Assembly: GCA_030537895.1 (NCBI GenBank)
Contig: JAUNVA010000005.1
Coordinates: forward strand, 86,781-150,780
Length of the DNA stretch: 64,000 bases
Source: Bowdeniella nasicola
GTDB lineage: Bacteria; Actinomycetota; Actinomycetes; Actinomycetales; Actinomycetaceae
Direction: 5' to 3'
In this document: positions 52,976-62,241 of the stretch, piece after piece
Layout: each line of letters starts with the position of its first letter
How positions within the stretch are numbered: the first letter of the stretch is position 1
Notes under the pieces: model-generated
What the model was told of the DNA's origin: nothing
Database searches by the model: none
What the model saw: the letters and a program-made list of their open reading frames with translations, nothing else
Made by a program: the position numbers and the translations under genes

Positions 52976-53377
52976 CTAGGACCCGAGCAAGACGCCGAGG
53001 GCACAGGCCGCCACCGAGAGTGCGAGTGTGCCGAGCGCCAGCGCCGTCGCCCTCCCGTAGCGGCCGCGTCGACCGAGCGCCGCGACGTCGACCATCGCGG
53101 TGGAGAAGGTGGTGAAGGCCCCGAGGAAGCCAAGCCCGACCACGGTGTACAGCGTGGGGGTGGGCGAGGCACCGACGCGTAGAGTGCCGTCGATCAGTGT
53201 CAGGACACCAAGGGCGGCGGCAAGCAAACCGAGCAGGAAGGAGCCGAGCACGTTCACGACGATGATCCCCGCCACCCCCTCGCGGCCGCGGCGCACGGCG
53301 ATGTCGAGGCTGACGCGACACACGCCGCCGAGGGCCGCGGCGAGCGCGAGTGCCAGCGCGGTGAGGGGCGTGGTCAT
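52976..53377 (-). CDS. crcB: Fluoride-specific ion channel CrcB/Fluc, subunit 1
   Basis: 133-residue membrane protein with four helices. Fluc signatures: GGVCRVSLDIAVRR (after helix 1), VNVLGSFLLG (Asn gate), and GFLGAFTTFSTAMVD (TTFS fluoride track). It exports fluoride as part of a dimer. It overlaps the second subunit by 4 bp; such pairs often form heterodimers with opposite topology. Confidence 0.9.
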   Translation of the reverse strand: MTTPLTALALALAAALGGVCRVSLDIAVRRGREGVAGIIVVNVLGSFLLGLLAAALGVLTLIDGTLRVGASPTPTLYTVVGLGFLGAFTTFSTAMVDVAALGRRGRYGRATALALGTLALSVAACALGVLLGS

Positions 53378-53814
53378 GCCTGCCCCCTACGCCGGCGCCA
53401 GCGCCGTTTGCGAATGGCGGAGCCCACCTGGAATCCGACGGTCGCAAGGGTGAGCCCGCCGAGGATCGTGAGCGTCGCGTAGATCGCGGCCTCGATGGGA
53501 GAGGTCGCGCCCATCCGGATGAGTTCGAGCGCGAAGCTCGAATAGGTGGTCAGGCCGGCACAAAACCCCGACCCCATGAGCATGCGCACGTCGGCGAGCC
53601 AGGCACGCAGCAGCGGCTCGCGCAGACCCTCGAGGACCGTTCCAAGGACGAAGGCCCCGATGAGGTTTGCGACGAGGGTGCCGGACGTGGGGAGGTGGCC
53701 GAAGCCCGGTAGGGCGGTGAGTGCCCAGCGGGTGAGGGCGCCGAGGGCCGATCCAGCCGCGACGAAACCGAGCACCCGCGCCTCGACCCCAATGATGGTC
53801 CGTTTAGCTAACAC
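53374..53814 (-). CDS. crcB: Fluoride-specific ion channel CrcB/Fluc, subunit 2
   Basis: 146 residues, paralogous to the downstream gene: GSALGALTRWALTALPG, VANLIGAFVLGTVLEGL and GSGFCAGLTTYSSFALE. The C-terminal tail is strongly basic (RKRRWRRRRGQA), unlike its partner, which fits opposite membrane orientation by the positive-inside rule. GTG start at 53814 overlaps the preceding gene by 11 bp. Confidence 0.9.
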   Translation of the reverse strand: MLAKRTIIGVEARVLGFVAAGSALGALTRWALTALPGFGHLPTSGTLVANLIGAFVLGTVLEGLREPLLRAWLADVRMLMGSGFCAGLTTYSSFALELIRMGATSPIEAAIYATLTILGGLTLATVGFQVGSAIRKRRWRRRRGQA

Positions 53815-55594
53815 GACGTGCCACCTGGAATCCTTCGCGTTCGACGATGACGTCGTAGGTCACTCCAAACCGCTGGGCGGCCCACGTGCTGATGTCCTCA
53901 GGGTAGGCCTTGCCCCATGCTCGGCAATAGCGATCCACGACGATTAGGCGCGGTGTCACGCGCGTCTCACGGACCCAATAGACGCGAGCGTGGGGCACGA
54001 GGCGTGCCATGAGCGTGAGATCGCTCATGACGCTGATGGGCCGCCCCGCCGCCGCAGACTCGGCGTCGACCAGGGCCATGATGTCGTGGGCGGCATCGAG
54101 GCGCGCCCCCGCTGTCGTCGTCCCGACGGGACGATCTGGCGCGCTGGACAGCTCCCAGATGGGGAGGCTTTCCGCTACGAGCGCCGTGGCGGAGAGATTG
54201 ATGAGGACGGCGAGAGCCAGCGTGGGCTGAGCGCGCAGGCCGCTCCGTTGGGTGATGGGGTGGGCACGGGGGCGTAGGGGGCGCTGATTCGCGTGCGCCT
54301 GTCCACTGCGAAATGAATGCGTGATCCGCCGCCGTTTCCACCTCGCTTCAGCCCCACCACGCAAGCGAGCCAGGCGATCGGCGCCATCCAGGAGAGCAGC
54401 GATCGCGATCGGCATGAGGATTGCGTCGTAGTGCCAGCCGATCCACCAGTAGAAGGGGACGTCGCCAAGGAAGCGCCACGTCAGGGTGGGGAGCATGAGA
54501 GCGGCGAGCGGTGAGAGCACACCCAGGCCGCCGGCGGTGACAATGAGCAGGCCGACGAGCAGCCAGCGCGGCCCGGGAGCGAGCAGATCGGTGAGGGGAA
54601 GGCCGAGACGCCCCGTGTAGTCGTAGTGGCCGCTCACGTTGAACGCCGGCAGGATCACGCCAATCGCAAGAACAGACCAGATAACACCCCAGGCGGCTAA
54701 AGTGACGCCGGCAACCTGGCCGGTGGTGGGGTCGAGTCTGGTAGCCCTCGCGCGTGCCGTAGCGTGAGCGTCGTCGGTTTCGCCATCGTGCGTCGACCCA
54801 GCGCGGCGAGCCACCGACCGGGCCCGGGCTGCGATGAGCAGGCCGAAGAGTGCGACCGTGATCCCCAGGTCTTCCTTCACGAACACCAATGGGGCCATCC
54901 AGCCGGCCGCCGCCACCGGCCGATCCTCCAGGTAGGCAAATAGGGCGAGCGTCAACCACGGCAGCGCCGCACACACCTCGTGGAATTCGGCTGCCACTGC
55001 GAACTGCGTGGCCCAGCCGAGGCCGGCACTCAGCCCCAGGCAAAGCCCCACCCAGATCGGATAGCCTCGTCGTTCGCAGCCGCGCACGACGAGGCCGGCC
55101 GTGCACGCGAATAGCGCGTTCTGGACGACGAGCAGCGTGAAGGCGGAGGGGGCGAGTCGATAGATTGGCCCGAGCGCGATCAGGATCGGGTGGAAGTGGT
55201 CCCCGAGGAGATGGTAGCCCTCACCCTTGATGGGAACGATGGGCGCGCGTAGGTGCGCGTAGGCATCGGCCAGTTGCGTGAAAATCCCGAGGTCCCAGGA
55301 CGGGGAGATCAGACCGACCCATTGGGCGTGAGAAATCCACGTGAGGACGGCGAACGTGACCGCGGCGACGACGGCGATGCGTGCCCACCGCCACAGCGGA
55401 GCAGAGTCTTCGTCGCTACCCCTGTGCGGACCGTGAAGGGGCGGGGGCGGAGGGGTCTCGGCATGACGCAGGGATAAACGCGGTGGAGAAGCCTCGCCTG
55501 CGGCGGGGGACAGAGCGTCGGCGTCGGGCCGGACGCCGTGGGCAGTCGCGGCGTCGGAGGGTGGCCCGAGCCACCCGCCGCTCCTAGATGACAT
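53804..55594 (-). CDS. DUF2079-like polytopic membrane protein
   Basis: 596 residues. A Pro/Ser/Glu-rich cytosolic segment (about 1-70) is followed by about ten hydrophobic helices; conserved-looking text includes SPSWDLGIFTQLADAYAHLRAPIV and GEGYHLLGDHFHPILIALGPIYRL (DUF2079 family) and DVPFYWWIGWHYDAILMPIAIAAL. The C-terminal 130 residues are soluble and extracytoplasmic. The fold is GT-C-like, but an enzymatic role is not proven. The start at ATG 55594 is preferred; it overlaps the next gene upstream by 11 bp. Confidence 0.7.
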   Translation of the reverse strand: MSSRSGGWLGPPSDAATAHGVRPDADALSPAAGEASPPRLSLRHAETPPPPPLHGPHRGSDEDSAPLWRWARIAVVAAVTFAVLTWISHAQWVGLISPSWDLGIFTQLADAYAHLRAPIVPIKGEGYHLLGDHFHPILIALGPIYRLAPSAFTLLVVQNALFACTAGLVVRGCERRGYPIWVGLCLGLSAGLGWATQFAVAAEFHEVCAALPWLTLALFAYLEDRPVAAAGWMAPLVFVKEDLGITVALFGLLIAARARSVARRAGSTHDGETDDAHATARARATRLDPTTGQVAGVTLAAWGVIWSVLAIGVILPAFNVSGHYDYTGRLGLPLTDLLAPGPRWLLVGLLIVTAGGLGVLSPLAALMLPTLTWRFLGDVPFYWWIGWHYDAILMPIAIAALLDGADRLARLRGGAEARWKRRRITHSFRSGQAHANQRPLRPRAHPITQRSGLRAQPTLALAVLINLSATALVAESLPIWELSSAPDRPVGTTTAGARLDAAHDIMALVDAESAAAGRPISVMSDLTLMARLVPHARVYWVRETRVTPRLIVVDRYCRAWGKAYPEDISTWAAQRFGVTYDVIVEREGFQVARRVS

Positions 55595-58202
55595 TCGTCT
55601 TTTCAAGATGGCGCAGGGCCCACCAGCCGAGCGGCACCCGGCCCCAGAACGTGAGCAGGCGGTAGACGATCGTCACCGACAGCGCCGTCGCATACGGGAT
55701 TCCGGCGAGCGTGAGGCCGGAGGTGAGTGCCACCTCGACGGGGCCGATACCGCCCGGCGACGGTACCACCGACCCCGCGGAGTTCGAGACGAGGAAGGTG
55801 ATGGCGAGCGTGATGGGAGAGAGGGTGTAGCCGAACGCGAGGAGCGCGAAGCCGAAGGCGGCCACGTAGCCCACGGTCATGATGATGTTGCCAGCGACCG
55901 CAATCCCGAGGCGTTTGGGGGAGCCGAGGGCCCACAGTAGGCGGGGCCAGATCTGGCGGAGGGTGGGACCGATCTTCTTCATGACCCAGGCCCGCACCTG
56001 CGGGAACGCGAACAGGGTGGCCACGGCTGCGAGCACGCCGGCCAGCGTGATGATTGTCGGAAGTTCCGGCCATGAAACCGAGCCGGCGCTCCCTGAACCG
56101 AGGGCCACGATGACGAGTAGCGCCACCGTGATGACGAATCGCGACGCCTGCGTGAGGGCTACCGTTGCGGCGGCGAGTGGCGCCGGTACTCGGGCCTTCG
56201 TGAGGAAGCGCAGGTCCATCGCGGCCGGTCCGATCCCGGCGGGTGCCACGAGCGAGACGATTGACGCTGCCACCTGCACGAGAGTCGTGCGCCAGATGCC
56301 TATCTTTTCGGGTGTGAAGGCCACGAGCCCGATGGCGGAGCCCACGTAGGTGAGCAGGCCGCACACGAAGGCCGCGACCATCCACCACGGGTTTGCCGAG
56401 CGCACCGCCTCCAGCACATCGTCGAGCTGTAGCGAGCCGAGCACGATGATGATCGCCAACACGGCGATGGTCACCATCACGAGGGATTTCAGGGACACGC
56501 GTTCCAGGCGCATCGGTGTGGCATCGGCCTCGGGGACCTTATCCACGAGTGCCTCGCGCAGGTTGGGCAAGAGATCGCGGTGGTGGCGTAGTTCGCTGCG
56601 GGTCACCGCCGGAAGCGCGGCCTTTTGTAGGAGCGAGGCGATCGAGACGACGGCGTCGTCGCCGGCCTCGGCGCGCGCCATAGCAAGCGCCTCCTCCTGA
56701 CCGAGGTGCAGGGCCGTGAGCGTGAGTAGCTGGGCGAGGTCGAGGCGCCGCGCCAGGTCGGAAGAGGCCAGCTCGGCATCGTCCCATGCGTTCAGATAGG
56801 CGCGGCCGCGGTCGTCCACGAGGATGGAGCGCCCCGAGATCTCATGATGGGCGAGGCCGCGCCGGTGCGCGGCAAGCAGCTGGTGCCACACGTCACGGAA
56901 AGCCTCGCGCAGGAGCCACTCTGGGAGGTCGCCCTCCTTCAGGTCGCAGAGCGGGAGCGCCTTCGGCTGCGGTTCGAACGGGAGGATAATCGAGGTCTCC
57001 GCCTGCGCGGTTGCGAGGATCTCCGGAGTGCGCACCCCGGCGCGCCGGGCCTGCGACGTCATAAGAATCGCTCGCTCAGCGCTCTCTCGTACGCTCGGCG
57101 CGAAGCGCCGCTCCAAGCCCCGGTTGCGGACCGAGTCCCACATGGAGGAGATCACGCCGAGGACTTGCTGCTCGGCATCGAGCACGAGAACGTCGTAGCG
57201 GTGCGTGTGCTCGGCATCGGTGAATACTGCGTAGCTGCGGTGGGCGCTCAGTTGGCGCGGGTGGGTCATCTGCTCGGTGAGGGTGGCACGAACCTCCTCA
57301 GCGTCAACCAGGGGGTCGGGCGCCACCAGGTCGGTGAGCCCATCCGACGTTGCCGCAGCCTGTCCCTCGACGTAGCCGAGTGGGCTGGAGGAGGAAACCT
57401 GCCAGGCCTGAAGATCGTCGACGTCGTCGAGTCGGACCACGAGCCACGGGTCGATTCCCGTGCGTCGGATCCCACGAATGAGGGAGGCCCCCCACGCGCG
57501 CGCCGACTGGATGCCCGCCGTGTAGGCGAGCGCGAATGCGACCATTCGTCCCAGGAGAACGGTGATCAGGGCGCCGGGAAGTGACTGGTCACCCTGGATG
57601 ACGGCGAGGGCAAGCACGGCAGCGAGCGCATACCACGACGGACGCACCACCCGGGTATAGGCGGCGTGGTGGGCCATCGTGAGGATCGAGGCGAGCGCCG
57701 CGATATAGGAGGACAGGACGATGCGCGGCCCCCACCTACCCGGCAGGGACAGGGCGATCGCGAGCGCGTTCGGCTTGGTCACTTCCAAGAGGGAGACGGC
57801 GCCCTGGGCGAGCAGGGCGGCGGCCACGCCGGCACCGATGATGAGGACGGTCGCCCGCCAGCGTCGTCGGACGATCTGCGCGAGCAGCACCGCAAGCGGC
57901 ACCACCATGACGACGAGCCCCTCTGCGACGTTCACCGGCACGAGCAGGATCTGACGCGCGGTGCGGGCAACGGCGGAATAGACATCTTCGGTCACGCCCG
58001 CCGTGGTGCCGTGGGCGTAGATCGACATGAGCGCGACGAGCACCATCGCGAGCGTCGTCGTAATGGTGCGCAGGCCGTCTTTTGGACGGCGGATAATCCG
58101 CTCGGGGGAGTCGATCAGTTGCACGGGGTGGCCGGGCAGCTGATCGGGGGTGAGCTGGGTAGAAATCGCTTCCACCTCGCTCGGCTCCCGACTGTTCTTC
58201 AT
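55584..58202 (-). CDS. Lysylphosphatidylglycerol-synthase-type membrane protein with kinase-like segment
   Basis: 872 residues. Residues about 40-245 hold several membrane helices. Residues about 290-560 are soluble and resemble a protein-kinase-like (AarF/APH-type) domain, but the catalytic loop reads AHHEISGRSILVDDRG where active enzymes have H-x-D and Asn, and the metal-binding DFG position is NAWDD. Residues about 580-870 are an UPF0104/LPG synthase transmembrane domain, with the conserved VSNSAGSVVPSPGGIGPVEVAL motif. TAGAAT is 6 nt before the ATG. Role unknown; related proteins flip or modify lipids. Confidence 0.75.
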   Translation of the reverse strand: MKNSREPSEVEAISTQLTPDQLPGHPVQLIDSPERIIRRPKDGLRTITTTLAMVLVALMSIYAHGTTAGVTEDVYSAVARTARQILLVPVNVAEGLVVMVVPLAVLLAQIVRRRWRATVLIIGAGVAAALLAQGAVSLLEVTKPNALAIALSLPGRWGPRIVLSSYIAALASILTMAHHAAYTRVVRPSWYALAAVLALAVIQGDQSLPGALITVLLGRMVAFALAYTAGIQSARAWGASLIRGIRRTGIDPWLVVRLDDVDDLQAWQVSSSSPLGYVEGQAAATSDGLTDLVAPDPLVDAEEVRATLTEQMTHPRQLSAHRSYAVFTDAEHTHRYDVLVLDAEQQVLGVISSMWDSVRNRGLERRFAPSVRESAERAILMTSQARRAGVRTPEILATAQAETSIILPFEPQPKALPLCDLKEGDLPEWLLREAFRDVWHQLLAAHRRGLAHHEISGRSILVDDRGRAYLNAWDDAELASSDLARRLDLAQLLTLTALHLGQEEALAMARAEAGDDAVVSIASLLQKAALPAVTRSELRHHRDLLPNLREALVDKVPEADATPMRLERVSLKSLVMVTIAVLAIIIVLGSLQLDDVLEAVRSANPWWMVAAFVCGLLTYVGSAIGLVAFTPEKIGIWRTTLVQVAASIVSLVAPAGIGPAAMDLRFLTKARVPAPLAAATVALTQASRFVITVALLVIVALGSGSAGSVSWPELPTIITLAGVLAAVATLFAFPQVRAWVMKKIGPTLRQIWPRLLWALGSPKRLGIAVAGNIIMTVGYVAAFGFALLAFGYTLSPITLAITFLVSNSAGSVVPSPGGIGPVEVALTSGLTLAGIPYATALSVTIVYRLLTFWGRVPLGWWALRHLEKTNVI

Positions 58203-58208
58203 GTGGCG

Positions 58209-58214
58209 ATTCTA
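58209..58214 (-). promoter_or_regulatory. Leaderless-type -10 element of the 872-residue membrane protein gene
   Basis: Minus-strand TAGAAT (near-consensus) lies 6 nt before the ATG at 58202 with no ribosome site. Confidence 0.5.
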
Positions 58215-58245
58215 GGCGGTTCGCGCCCAGGGGAGCGCCAGGGCG

Positions 58246-58491
58246 TTAGAAGTCGCGTTCGATGGCGCGCACCGTGTAATCTCCGGCCTCGTCAATCGCC
58301 GCACGCAGGGCGTCGTCGTCGACGGGGGCCGAGATGTAGACGGTGACTGTCGACGTGCCATCCTTGACGAGGGTCACGACGACGTTGTCCACCTGGGGGA
58401 TCTCGGAAAGCTCGTCACTGACATGCGCGACGCAGTGGCCGCAGGTCATCCCCTCAACCTTCAGGACGACGGTGCGATCGAAGCTGGACAT
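58246..58491 (-). CDS. CopZ-like heavy-metal-associated chaperone
   Basis: 81 residues with the ferredoxin-like HMA fold and copper motif GMTCGHC at about residues 14-20. Soluble Cu(I) chaperone for a P-type ATPase, which is not in the window. ATG 58491 has AAGGAG 7 nt upstream; an in-frame GTG 6 nt earlier is less likely. It lies 5.4 kb from the CopC/PCuAC/DyP cluster but is a separate unit. Confidence 0.88.
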   Translation of the reverse strand: MSSFDRTVVLKVEGMTCGHCVAHVSDELSEIPQVDNVVVTLVKDGTSTVTVYISAPVDDDALRAAIDEAGDYTVRAIERDF

Positions 58492-58551
58492 GAACACGCT
58501 CCTTGGAATCGGATGGGTAGGGCGCGGCTCTAGTGTAAGGCTTCCCGCCGC

Positions 58552-60003
58552 TTAGTCCTCCTCCAGTTTCGCGCGTAGCCAATCCGGGATGTGTTCCTCA
58601 CTGCGCGGGAAGCGTTCGAGGTCCGCGCGCCACTCCGCCGCTGGGAAATCCTGACGCAGCGGGGGCTCCTCGTCCGTATTGACGTTCACCGTGAACTGTC
58701 CCTCAGGCGTCATGCGGATCGCCGCGGAGAACCAGGCGCCCCGCTCCTCGTGGTAGGTGAGAACCCGCAGCCTTGTGAGCGGATCCACAATGGCCTGGGG
58801 AAGGTCCGGCAGGCCGATCACCTGGTCGTTGGGCAGGATCGCTTGCGCAGCCACCTGCATCGAAGTGTTCACCACCATGACGAGCAGCTCCACGCGCTCC
58901 GCCTCGGCGGGTGCATTCTCGGCGATTGCGCGGATGATCTCGATGTAGATCTCCTGGAGCTGTGGGGGGACAGGCGGCGCGTCATCGCGGTTCTGGGAGA
59001 TTGTTACCGTGGCCTGTTCGCTCGGTGGCTGCGCGAACGCGTTGACGTCGCCGGTCGCTTCGCTCGGCGGAGTCATCCGCTGCTCGGCCTCGTCCTGGGC
59101 GTGGATCGGCGTGGAGTTCTTGAGGTCCTCCTCACTCACCCACGCCTTCGCGACCCGCTGGGTGGGCTCGATGTCGGAGACCTCATCCCAGGGGACGCTC
59201 GCCTCCCAGGTGCCCGCCTCGATCAGGTCGAAGCCGGCGGCGAGATTCGCGCCGTGATCGAGGGCGAGCGAGGCGATGCGGGCAGTAGAGCCCTCGGCGG
59301 TGTCGAACCGCTCCACCACGCGCACCGGAAGCTCTCGGTAGATGCCCTGCACGTGCGACTCGAACAGCACCTCGACCTCATCGAAGGGCACGGCCTTCGC
59401 CCAGAGCCCAGATTCGGTCTGCTCGAAGCCCTCGGTCTCGGTGAACGTCGCGACCGTGACCGACACGGGATGGCCCGCCTCGTCGAGTTCCGGCTCGGCG
59501 GTGTAGGCCTTCCCGTCAATGATCGCGACCCGCCCGGCCATGATCGAGGGCGGCAGTGCGATGAAGGTACCGTCGTCGTCTTGCCAGCCGAACGCCGGAC
59601 CGTGGTAGGTGCCCGCCAGAGTGGGGCCCTCCTCGCCGGGAGTGAAGCGCCACAGTCGCGAGCCTGCGGGCAGGCGCGTGTGCTCCAGCCACAGCATGGG
59701 AGTACGGATCTCGCCGTCGACGACGACGCCGTCCTCTGGCAGCTCGAACAGTTCACTCATCGAGGAGGGATTGGCGCGCACGAGCGGGGTCGCGGGCGGG
59801 GCGGGCACGTGCAGGATATGCAGTGGCTCACCCGTCGGATAGGGGGAGTGCGCGTAGTCGAGGTGGTGGATGCGGCGCAGCTGGTCGATATCGGTGACAT
59901 CGGCGAGGTCGGCGGCGTCCATGACCCAGCCGCTAACGCGGTCGAAACCGTGCCCGAGGTAGGCCTTGACGACGCCGGGCGGGACGGGCTTTTGGAGCAT
60001 CAT
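58552..60003 (-). CDS. Unknown protein with C-terminal YezG/DUF600-like immunity domain
   Basis: 483 residues, soluble. The last 130 residues (IYIEIIRAIAENAPAEAERVELLVM..., YHEERGAWFSAAIRMTPEGQFTVNVNTDEEP, LERFPRSEEHIPDWLRAKL) resemble the YezG/DUF600 immunity-protein family. The N-terminal 330 residues resemble no family I can name; they contain two related segments, GFEQTESGLWAKAVPFDEVE and GFDLIEAGTWEASVPWDEVS, about 60 residues apart. No toxin-like gene is adjacent. ATGATG start overlaps the DedA stop by 4 bp. Function is uncertain. Confidence 0.55.
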   Translation of the reverse strand: MMLQKPVPPGVVKAYLGHGFDRVSGWVMDAADLADVTDIDQLRRIHHLDYAHSPYPTGEPLHILHVPAPPATPLVRANPSSMSELFELPEDGVVVDGEIRTPMLWLEHTRLPAGSRLWRFTPGEEGPTLAGTYHGPAFGWQDDDGTFIALPPSIMAGRVAIIDGKAYTAEPELDEAGHPVSVTVATFTETEGFEQTESGLWAKAVPFDEVEVLFESHVQGIYRELPVRVVERFDTAEGSTARIASLALDHGANLAAGFDLIEAGTWEASVPWDEVSDIEPTQRVAKAWVSEEDLKNSTPIHAQDEAEQRMTPPSEATGDVNAFAQPPSEQATVTISQNRDDAPPVPPQLQEIYIEIIRAIAENAPAEAERVELLVMVVNTSMQVAAQAILPNDQVIGLPDLPQAIVDPLTRLRVLTYHEERGAWFSAAIRMTPEGQFTVNVNTDEEPPLRQDFPAAEWRADLERFPRSEEHIPDWLRAKLEED

Positions 60004-60683
60004 GAGGGACGGCTTCTTTCGGTTTCTTGCGTTCGGGTGCGGGTCCGCAGTCGGCTGATGACCCACCAACCCAACAGCAGGAGGATGATCCCCGCAACGA
60101 CGAAGGAGAAGACCCCGACGTATTCATCCACGAGGTGCCAGTTCTCGCCCAGGTAGTAGCCGGCGAGAATGAGCGCACAGTTCCAGATGAGGGACCCCAC
60201 CGTGGTGAGGGACAGGAAGGTCACGAGCCCCATGCGGGTCACGCCGGCGGGGATTGAGATGAGGGAGCGGAAGATGGGGACCATACGCCCCACGAAGACC
60301 GTCCACGTGCCGTGCCGGTCGAACCAGGCCTCCGTTTTACGGACGTCCGATTCCTTCACGAGGGGGAGTGCCCCCATCACGGCCCGTGTGCGTTCGCGCC
60401 CAAGAGCGGCACCCACCCCGTAGAGGGCGAGCGCCCCGACGACGGAGCCCACAGTCGCCCAGCCGATCACTGCCGGCAGCGTGAGGGTGCCACGCGAGGC
60501 CGTAAAGCCGGCCAGCGGCAGGATCACTTCGGACGGGATGGGCGGAAACAGGTTTTCGGCAGCGACGAGCACTGCCGCACCAAACGCCCCCAAGAGCTCC
60601 ATGAGATCGACTGCCCAGGCGGCGATCCCGGTTAGGGCAGGCTCGGGGCTGACGGATCCAGAAATCAAATGAAGTACGGTCAC
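60000..60683 (-). CDS. DedA-family membrane protein
   Basis: 227 residues with about five membrane segments and the VTT/DedA signatures FPPIPSEVILPLAGF and FVGRMVPIFRSLISIPAGVTRMGLVTF, plus GTLTLPAVIGWATVGSVVGALALYGVGAALGRER. DedA proteins flip undecaprenyl phosphate or phospholipids and maintain envelope homeostasis. GTG 60683 begins the conserved region, 10 bp after the purB stop; likely co-transcribed with purB. Confidence 0.85.
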   Translation of the reverse strand: MTVLHLISGSVSPEPALTGIAAWAVDLMELLGAFGAAVLVAAENLFPPIPSEVILPLAGFTASRGTLTLPAVIGWATVGSVVGALALYGVGAALGRERTRAVMGALPLVKESDVRKTEAWFDRHGTWTVFVGRMVPIFRSLISIPAGVTRMGLVTFLSLTTVGSLIWNCALILAGYYLGENWHLVDEYVGVFSFVVAGIILLLLGWWVISRLRTRTRTQETERSRPS

Positions 60684-60693
60684 GGCGCCCAGG

Positions 60694-62175
60694 CTACGTG
60701 AGCTCAACGCTCGTGTCGCCCGTGAGCTCCTCGAGCGTGGGGACCAGGTAGTCGAGTTCGGCAACGAGCTCACAGGCCCGACCCGTGTAACTCGCCGGGG
60801 TGAGATCGCGCAGGCGGGCCTCGACGTCGTCGGGCAGGCCGAGCGAACTGATGAAGGTACGCATGTCCTGCGCGCTGACGCTCCGCCCGCGGGTCAGCTC
60901 CTTGAGTCGCTCGTAGGGATCCTCCATCCCGGTGGCGCCCGCTACCAGGGCCGCGCGCATAGCCTGCTGGACAGCCTCGCCGAGAACTTCCCACGCGCTG
61001 TCCAGGTCGGCTTCCAGTGGGACGGGATCGACGTCGAGTCCGGCGAGCCCCCGCGCAATGTTGTCGATCGCGAGGAAGGAGTGGCCGAGTGCCGGGGCGA
61101 CATTGCGCTGGGTCGTGGAGTCGGTGAGGTCACGCTGGAGGCGCGATGTCACGAGGGTGGCGCCGAGCGTGTCGAGCAGGGCGCAGGAGATTTCCAGGTT
61201 CGCCTCTGCGTTCTCAAAGCGAATGGGATTCACCTTGTGGGGCATGGTTGACGAGCCTGTCGAGCCCTGCGCGGCGAGGTTCTGCTTGAAATAACCGAGC
61301 GAGATGTAGGTCCACACGTCGGTCGCGAGGTTGTGACAAATCCGGTTGAACCGGGCGACGTCGGCGTAGAGCTCCGCCTGCCAGTCGTGCGCCTCGATCT
61401 GGGTGGTGAGCGGTGTGAACGTGAGGCCGAGGTGCTCGACGAAATCGCGGGCCACCTGTGGCCAGTCCACGTCGGGCACCGCGATCGTGTGGGCGCCGTA
61501 GGTGCCGGTCGCACCGTTGATCTTGCCGAGATAGGTGGTCCTCGCGATGCGGCGCAGTTGGCGCGAGAGCCGGTAGGCGGTGACGGCGAGTTCTTTGCCG
61601 AGTGTGGTGGGCGTGGCCGGTTGGCCGTGAGTGCGCGAGAGCATCGCGACGTCACGATGCGCGCGGGCGAGGTCCGCGATCTGCGCGGTGAGCGCGTGGG
61701 CGGCCGGCAGCCAGGTTCGCGTGATGGCGTCCTTCACGATGAGCGCGTAGGACAGGTTATTCACGTCCTCGGACGTGCAGAAGATGTGGACGACCTCGCC
61801 GAGTCCGGGAAGGGTCGACTCTGCGCCGAGCTCCTCCCGGGCGGCCGCAAGGCGGCGCTTCAGGAAGTATTCGACGGCCTTCACGTCGTGGCGTGTTTCG
61901 GCCTCGATTTCGCTGAGCTCCGTAATGTCTTCAGCCCCAAAGGAATCGGGAATGGCACGCAGGTAGGTGATCTCCCGTTCCGTGAGGCGTGGGGCACCCG
62001 GCAGGATGCCGCCGTCGGTCAGGTGGATCAACCACTCGATCTCCACGGTGAGGCGGGCACGATTGAGGGCCGCTTCCGAGAGCGAATCAACGAGGGGAGC
62101 GACGACGCCGCGGTAGCGCCCATCAAGGGGCGTGAGGGCAATCGGGGGAGTAATCTGCGACAAATCTAGGGCCAT
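60694..62175 (-). CDS. purB: Adenylosuccinate lyase
   Basis: Catalyses two steps of purine synthesis: fumarate release from SAICAR and from adenylosuccinate. 493 residues of the E. coli-type PurB. Signature GSSTMPHKVNPIRFENAEANL (fumarate lyase flexible loop with catalytic Ser), SRTHGQPATPTTLGKEL (catalytic His) and EDVNNLSYALIVKDA. ATG 62175; a CACAAT lies 7 nt upstream on its strand. First gene of a purB-DedA-immunity-like run. Confidence 0.94.
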   Translation of the reverse strand: MALDLSQITPPIALTPLDGRYRGVVAPLVDSLSEAALNRARLTVEIEWLIHLTDGGILPGAPRLTEREITYLRAIPDSFGAEDITELSEIEAETRHDVKAVEYFLKRRLAAAREELGAESTLPGLGEVVHIFCTSEDVNNLSYALIVKDAITRTWLPAAHALTAQIADLARAHRDVAMLSRTHGQPATPTTLGKELAVTAYRLSRQLRRIARTTYLGKINGATGTYGAHTIAVPDVDWPQVARDFVEHLGLTFTPLTTQIEAHDWQAELYADVARFNRICHNLATDVWTYISLGYFKQNLAAQGSTGSSTMPHKVNPIRFENAEANLEISCALLDTLGATLVTSRLQRDLTDSTTQRNVAPALGHSFLAIDNIARGLAGLDVDPVPLEADLDSAWEVLGEAVQQAMRAALVAGATGMEDPYERLKELTRGRSVSAQDMRTFISSLGLPDDVEARLRDLTPASYTGRACELVAELDYLVPTLEELTGDTSVELT

Positions 62176-62241
62176 GGTCCCTATTGTGGCAGGGCTCGCG
62201 CAGATCTGGGCGCCGGAAGGTCTCTGCAGTGCTTGCGCGGA

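Noticed and set aside
58591..60156. 521-codon plus-strand frame opposite the immunity-like gene
   Set aside because: Despite its length it is Arg/Leu/Gly shadow text; the minus-strand gene has coupled start and recognisable C-terminus.
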